Positions 61,833 through 64,000 of a DNA stretch of 64,000 nt are shown here, piece by piece. The DNA comes from JB111 sp049856295 (GTDB lineage Bacteria; Actinomycetota; Actinomycetes; Actinomycetales; Actinomycetaceae). The notes under the pieces were generated by a model. It was not told where the DNA came from. It made no database searches and saw only the letters and a list, made by a program, of their open reading frames with translations. The stretch's first letter is position 1, and each line of letters begins with the position of its first letter. Where the stretch lies: assembly GCF_049856295.1 (NCBI RefSeq), contig NZ_JBNDMZ010000014.1, forward strand, positions 1 to 64,000, given 5' to 3'. A program made the position numbers and the translations under genes.

Positions 61833-63026
61833 CTAGCCGTTTCGTTCGGTTCGTTCAACCATCGTCTTTTCGCCTTTACCAGAGCAAGCGACGTTACTGC
61901 TGGGCTTCGTACCTAGCAGAGTGTCAACCATCTTTATGAGGGACGCAGCTTCGACCTCGAACGTAAATTCAGTTTCGAATCGCTGACGTCCTCTGCGCCC
62001 CATCGCTCGTGCTTCTGATGGGTTCTCAATGAGCCAATCCATTGCTTGCGCAATCTCCGCAGGCTCATTCGGATCCACAAAGATTCCGCAGTCCTCCCCC
62101 ACGAGTCTCCTCCAGTAGGGGAAATCACTCGCGATGAACGGGCGGCCGGCGGCCATGTACTCGAATAGCTTCGTGGGCCTTGACTCGAGGTGATTCTTTG
62201 TTGGATGAAGCACTACTAGCCCGGCGATCGAATCGGCGATTACTCTGGGAACCTTCGTTGGGTCTACCCGCCCAAGATACTTTACCCGGGACTCAGCGTC
62301 CAGAGTTGCAAGGGAGTCCTCGTTCTGGCCAGGGCCAGCAACGACGAGCCTAGCTCCAGATCTGCTTATCGCAACAGCCTTGCACATTTCCGACACTCCT
62401 CGGATGCGGGAGACAGCCCCAACATAGGCGAATGTGCGATTATCGGGCGCATCGACCGGTTCCTCGTATGCCCTTAGCCAAGGGTAATTCTGCACTGTTG
62501 CTACCAAACTTCGACGGTACTTGTCGACGAAATCTGGTATCGCTACGACAACGCCGTTCATTCCTAGGCCAGCTACAGCCTGAATGTACTTGCCGAATAC
62601 AGATGCAGGCTTCTTTGCCCATGAAGGAATATATGGCTTGTTTCGGATCTGTAATTCGAGATCTTCATGTGCATCATATATGACAGGTGTGCGGTGGAGG
62701 GCGCGCCACAATAGTCCGAAAGGTATTAGTTCCGGATCATGCAGGTGTACGAGCGACGGATTCTGGCTCCGTAGCTTTCTCCATGCTATTACTGGCGCAA
62801 TGATCATCCGTTTGAGACGTCCCGGGACGGTCGGGATCGCATGAACTTCGACATCGTTCGTGGTGAAGTCGTGATCCGTTCGCGCAATTAGGGATACTTG
62901 GAATCCCGCCCCGGCCAATGCGGAGCATTCCTTATACAGAATCCTATTATCGGTAGCGGGGTGCGCCGTCGTAACATGCACTACATGGGCTCTCGAACGA
63001 GCAATCTGCTCGCGGTTTCCTTCCAC
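61833..63026 (-). CDS. Family 4 glycosyltransferase
   Basis: A 397-residue GT-B enzyme with an N-terminal VVHVTTAHPATDNRILYKECSALAGAGF, VHLHDPELIPFGLLWR and PVIYDAHEDL, and a donor domain with HLESRPTKLFEYMAAGRPFIASDFP, the E-x7-E-like sugar-nucleotide motif. This matches the capsular GT4 type that handles deoxy- or amino-sugars. GTG 63026 follows AAGGGAGA. It lies 215 bp downstream of the sugar aminotransferase, a gap where I see no gene. Confidence 0.9.
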   Translation of the reverse strand: MEGNREQIARSRAHVVHVTTAHPATDNRILYKECSALAGAGFQVSLIARTDHDFTTNDVEVHAIPTVPGRLKRMIIAPVIAWRKLRSQNPSLVHLHDPELIPFGLLWRALHRTPVIYDAHEDLELQIRNKPYIPSWAKKPASVFGKYIQAVAGLGMNGVVVAIPDFVDKYRRSLVATVQNYPWLRAYEEPVDAPDNRTFAYVGAVSRIRGVSEMCKAVAISRSGARLVVAGPGQNEDSLATLDAESRVKYLGRVDPTKVPRVIADSIAGLVVLHPTKNHLESRPTKLFEYMAAGRPFIASDFPYWRRLVGEDCGIFVDPNEPAEIAQAMDWLIENPSEARAMGRRGRQRFETEFTFEVEAASLIKMVDTLLGTKPSSNVACSGKGEKTMVERTERNG

Positions 63027-63240
63027 CTGGTTCTCCCTTCTGCTGAAACATCCGTGCCGCTTCGCGGCATATGCGTCCGCTACTTAAATCCCGCTCCCGT
63101 CGATGACTGCTCTCGACCTGAAGTACGGTCGAAATGTGATTGGTCATTTCACCGGCGAGTCACATACGGATTTCAACCAACCCTGCTCAATGCAAGTTCC
63201 GATGGGTTTCAACATTCGGAGTCTAGTTTTGCTGCACCAC

Positions 63241-64000
63241 CTACTCCACCAAGTCGATAAATGCATGCACGCGTTCTTGGATTCGATTGAACTGCTCGGT
63301 GGTGAGTGAGGATCCGCTGGGCATGGAGATCCCAGTCCGGTACAGCCTTTCACTCGTCCCGTCGAGATAGCTGGTGCACTTTCCGAATACTGGCTGTAGA
63401 TGCATTGGCTTCCACAGCGGTCGCGCCTCCATGTTGGCTTCGGCAAGGTGCTCGCGCAGCTGGTATGCGTCCCACCCCGCAGCAAGGGGGTCAACGAGCA
63501 TCGAAGTAAGCCAGAAGTTATCGTGGTCGCCGCTTACGTCGTTAGCGCCATCTGGCTGTCCGAAGATTTCGACGCCAGGCACATCGGTGAACATCTTCCG
63601 ATACCGTAGCCTGTTCTGGCGTCTACGCTCGACCATTTCGTGAAGGCGACCCAACTGTGCGCGTCCGAGTCCTGCCAGCAAATTGGAGAGTCGGTAGTTG
63701 TAACCAATGTCCGTGTGCTCGTAATATGGCACGGGCTGGCGCGCCTGGGTCGCGAGGTAGCGAGTGCGATCGGCAAGGTCGGCATCGTTGGTGACCAGCA
63801 TTCCTCCACCAGATGTCGTCATGATCTTATTGCCGTTGAAGGAGATGGCTGCGGCGACACCCGGTTGGCCCGCAGGTCTGCCGTCGCGGACTGCACCGAG
63901 CGATTCTGCCGCGTCGGACAGGACCGGGATGCCGTACTTCGCAGCCAATGGCTCTATCTCGGCATAGTCAGCAGGCTTTCCGAGCAGGTCGACCGGGATG
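63241..64000 (-). CDS. DegT/DnrJ/EryC1-family sugar aminotransferase (partial, N-terminus beyond window)
   Basis: At least 253 residues; the frame is open to the window edge, so the start lies beyond 64000. It is a PLP enzyme that aminates a keto-sugar nucleotide. Visible are IPVLSDAAESLGAVRDG (the cofactor aspartate strand), the lysine-containing SFNGNKIMTTSGGGML, and the NYRLSNLLAGLGRAQL motif of the family. It supplies an amino sugar for the island's polysaccharide, consistent with the glycosyltransferases that follow. Confidence 0.93.
   Translation of the reverse strand, partial: IPVDLLGKPADYAEIEPLAAKYGIPVLSDAAESLGAVRDGRPAGQPGVAAAISFNGNKIMTTSGGGMLVTNDADLADRTRYLATQARQPVPYYEHTDIGYNYRLSNLLAGLGRAQLGRLHEMVERRRQNRLRYRKMFTDVPGVEIFGQPDGANDVSGDHDNFWLTSMLVDPLAAGWDAYQLREHLAEANMEARPLWKPMHLQPVFGKCTSYLDGTSERLYRTGISMPSGSSLTTEQFNRIQERVHAFIDLVE

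Overview
The window is draft-quality chromosome (one 10-N gap) from a high-GC actinobacterium. The evidence is strong G/C bias at third codon positions, IdeR/DtxR-type iron boxes, TANNNT -10 boxes placed directly before start codons (leaderless genes), many GTG starts with 4-bp ATGA/GTGA overlaps, and class I DAHP synthase behind an aromatic leader peptide. A Micrococcales member is plausible, but nothing here fixes the genus. Two segments are visibly less GC-rich and look acquired: about 34.1-40.7 kb and about 55.5-64 kb.

Layout. 0-1.5 kb: intact IS3-family element. 1.6-7.8 kb: PotABCD-like ABC transporter operon ending in an adenosine-deaminase-like gene, divergent from a LacI regulator with twin operators. 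8.2-12.0 kb: DUF559/AbiEi-like protein, formamidase, O-methyltransferase. 12.4-15.8 kb: siderophore-type binding protein and two FecCD permeases around an iron box, with no ATPase gene nearby. 15.8-20.3 kb: GntR regulator, ADP-ribosylglycohydrolase, NCS1 permease and PfkB kinase in one operon, comparable in content to E. coli yegTUVW. 20.7-24.6 kb: small membrane protein, phosphatase-fold protein, MFS transporter, O-antigen-ligase-like protein. 24.8-28.9 kb: heme oxygenase with an iron box, Crp/Fnr regulator, and a metallochaperone plus P-type ATPase behind a predicted FNR-type promoter. 29.1-31.9 kb: RNase II-family nuclease and DAHP synthase with an attenuator. 32.3-34.2 kb: nested IS110, IS3 and ISL3 elements. 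34.2-40.7 kb: five-gene operon with two enolase-superfamily enzymes, a TAXI-TRAP transporter and a LacI regulator. 41.4-48.7 kb: formate/nitrite-type channel, second O-antigen-ligase-like paralogue, FUSC protein, and a glycosyltransferase / acyl-CoA-dehydrogenase-like / PIG-L-methyltransferase cluster. 49-54.9 kb: amidohydrolase, LigA/LigB-like dioxygenase, citryl-CoA-lyase-like enzyme, CoA-transferase and IclR regulator. 55.7-64 kb: polysaccharide island with glycosyltransferases, polymerase, flippase and a sugar aminotransferase.

The most unusual structure is a dispersed family of intergenic arrays built from 19-20-bp words, each starting with a GTCGGCG-like anchor (GCCGA on the left side). 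Anchors repeat every two helical turns and reverse orientation at a central dyad. Seven loci carry them. A second, unrelated family of long perfect or near-perfect hairpins lies after several genes. Both are strictly intergenic and I do not recognise either as a named element.
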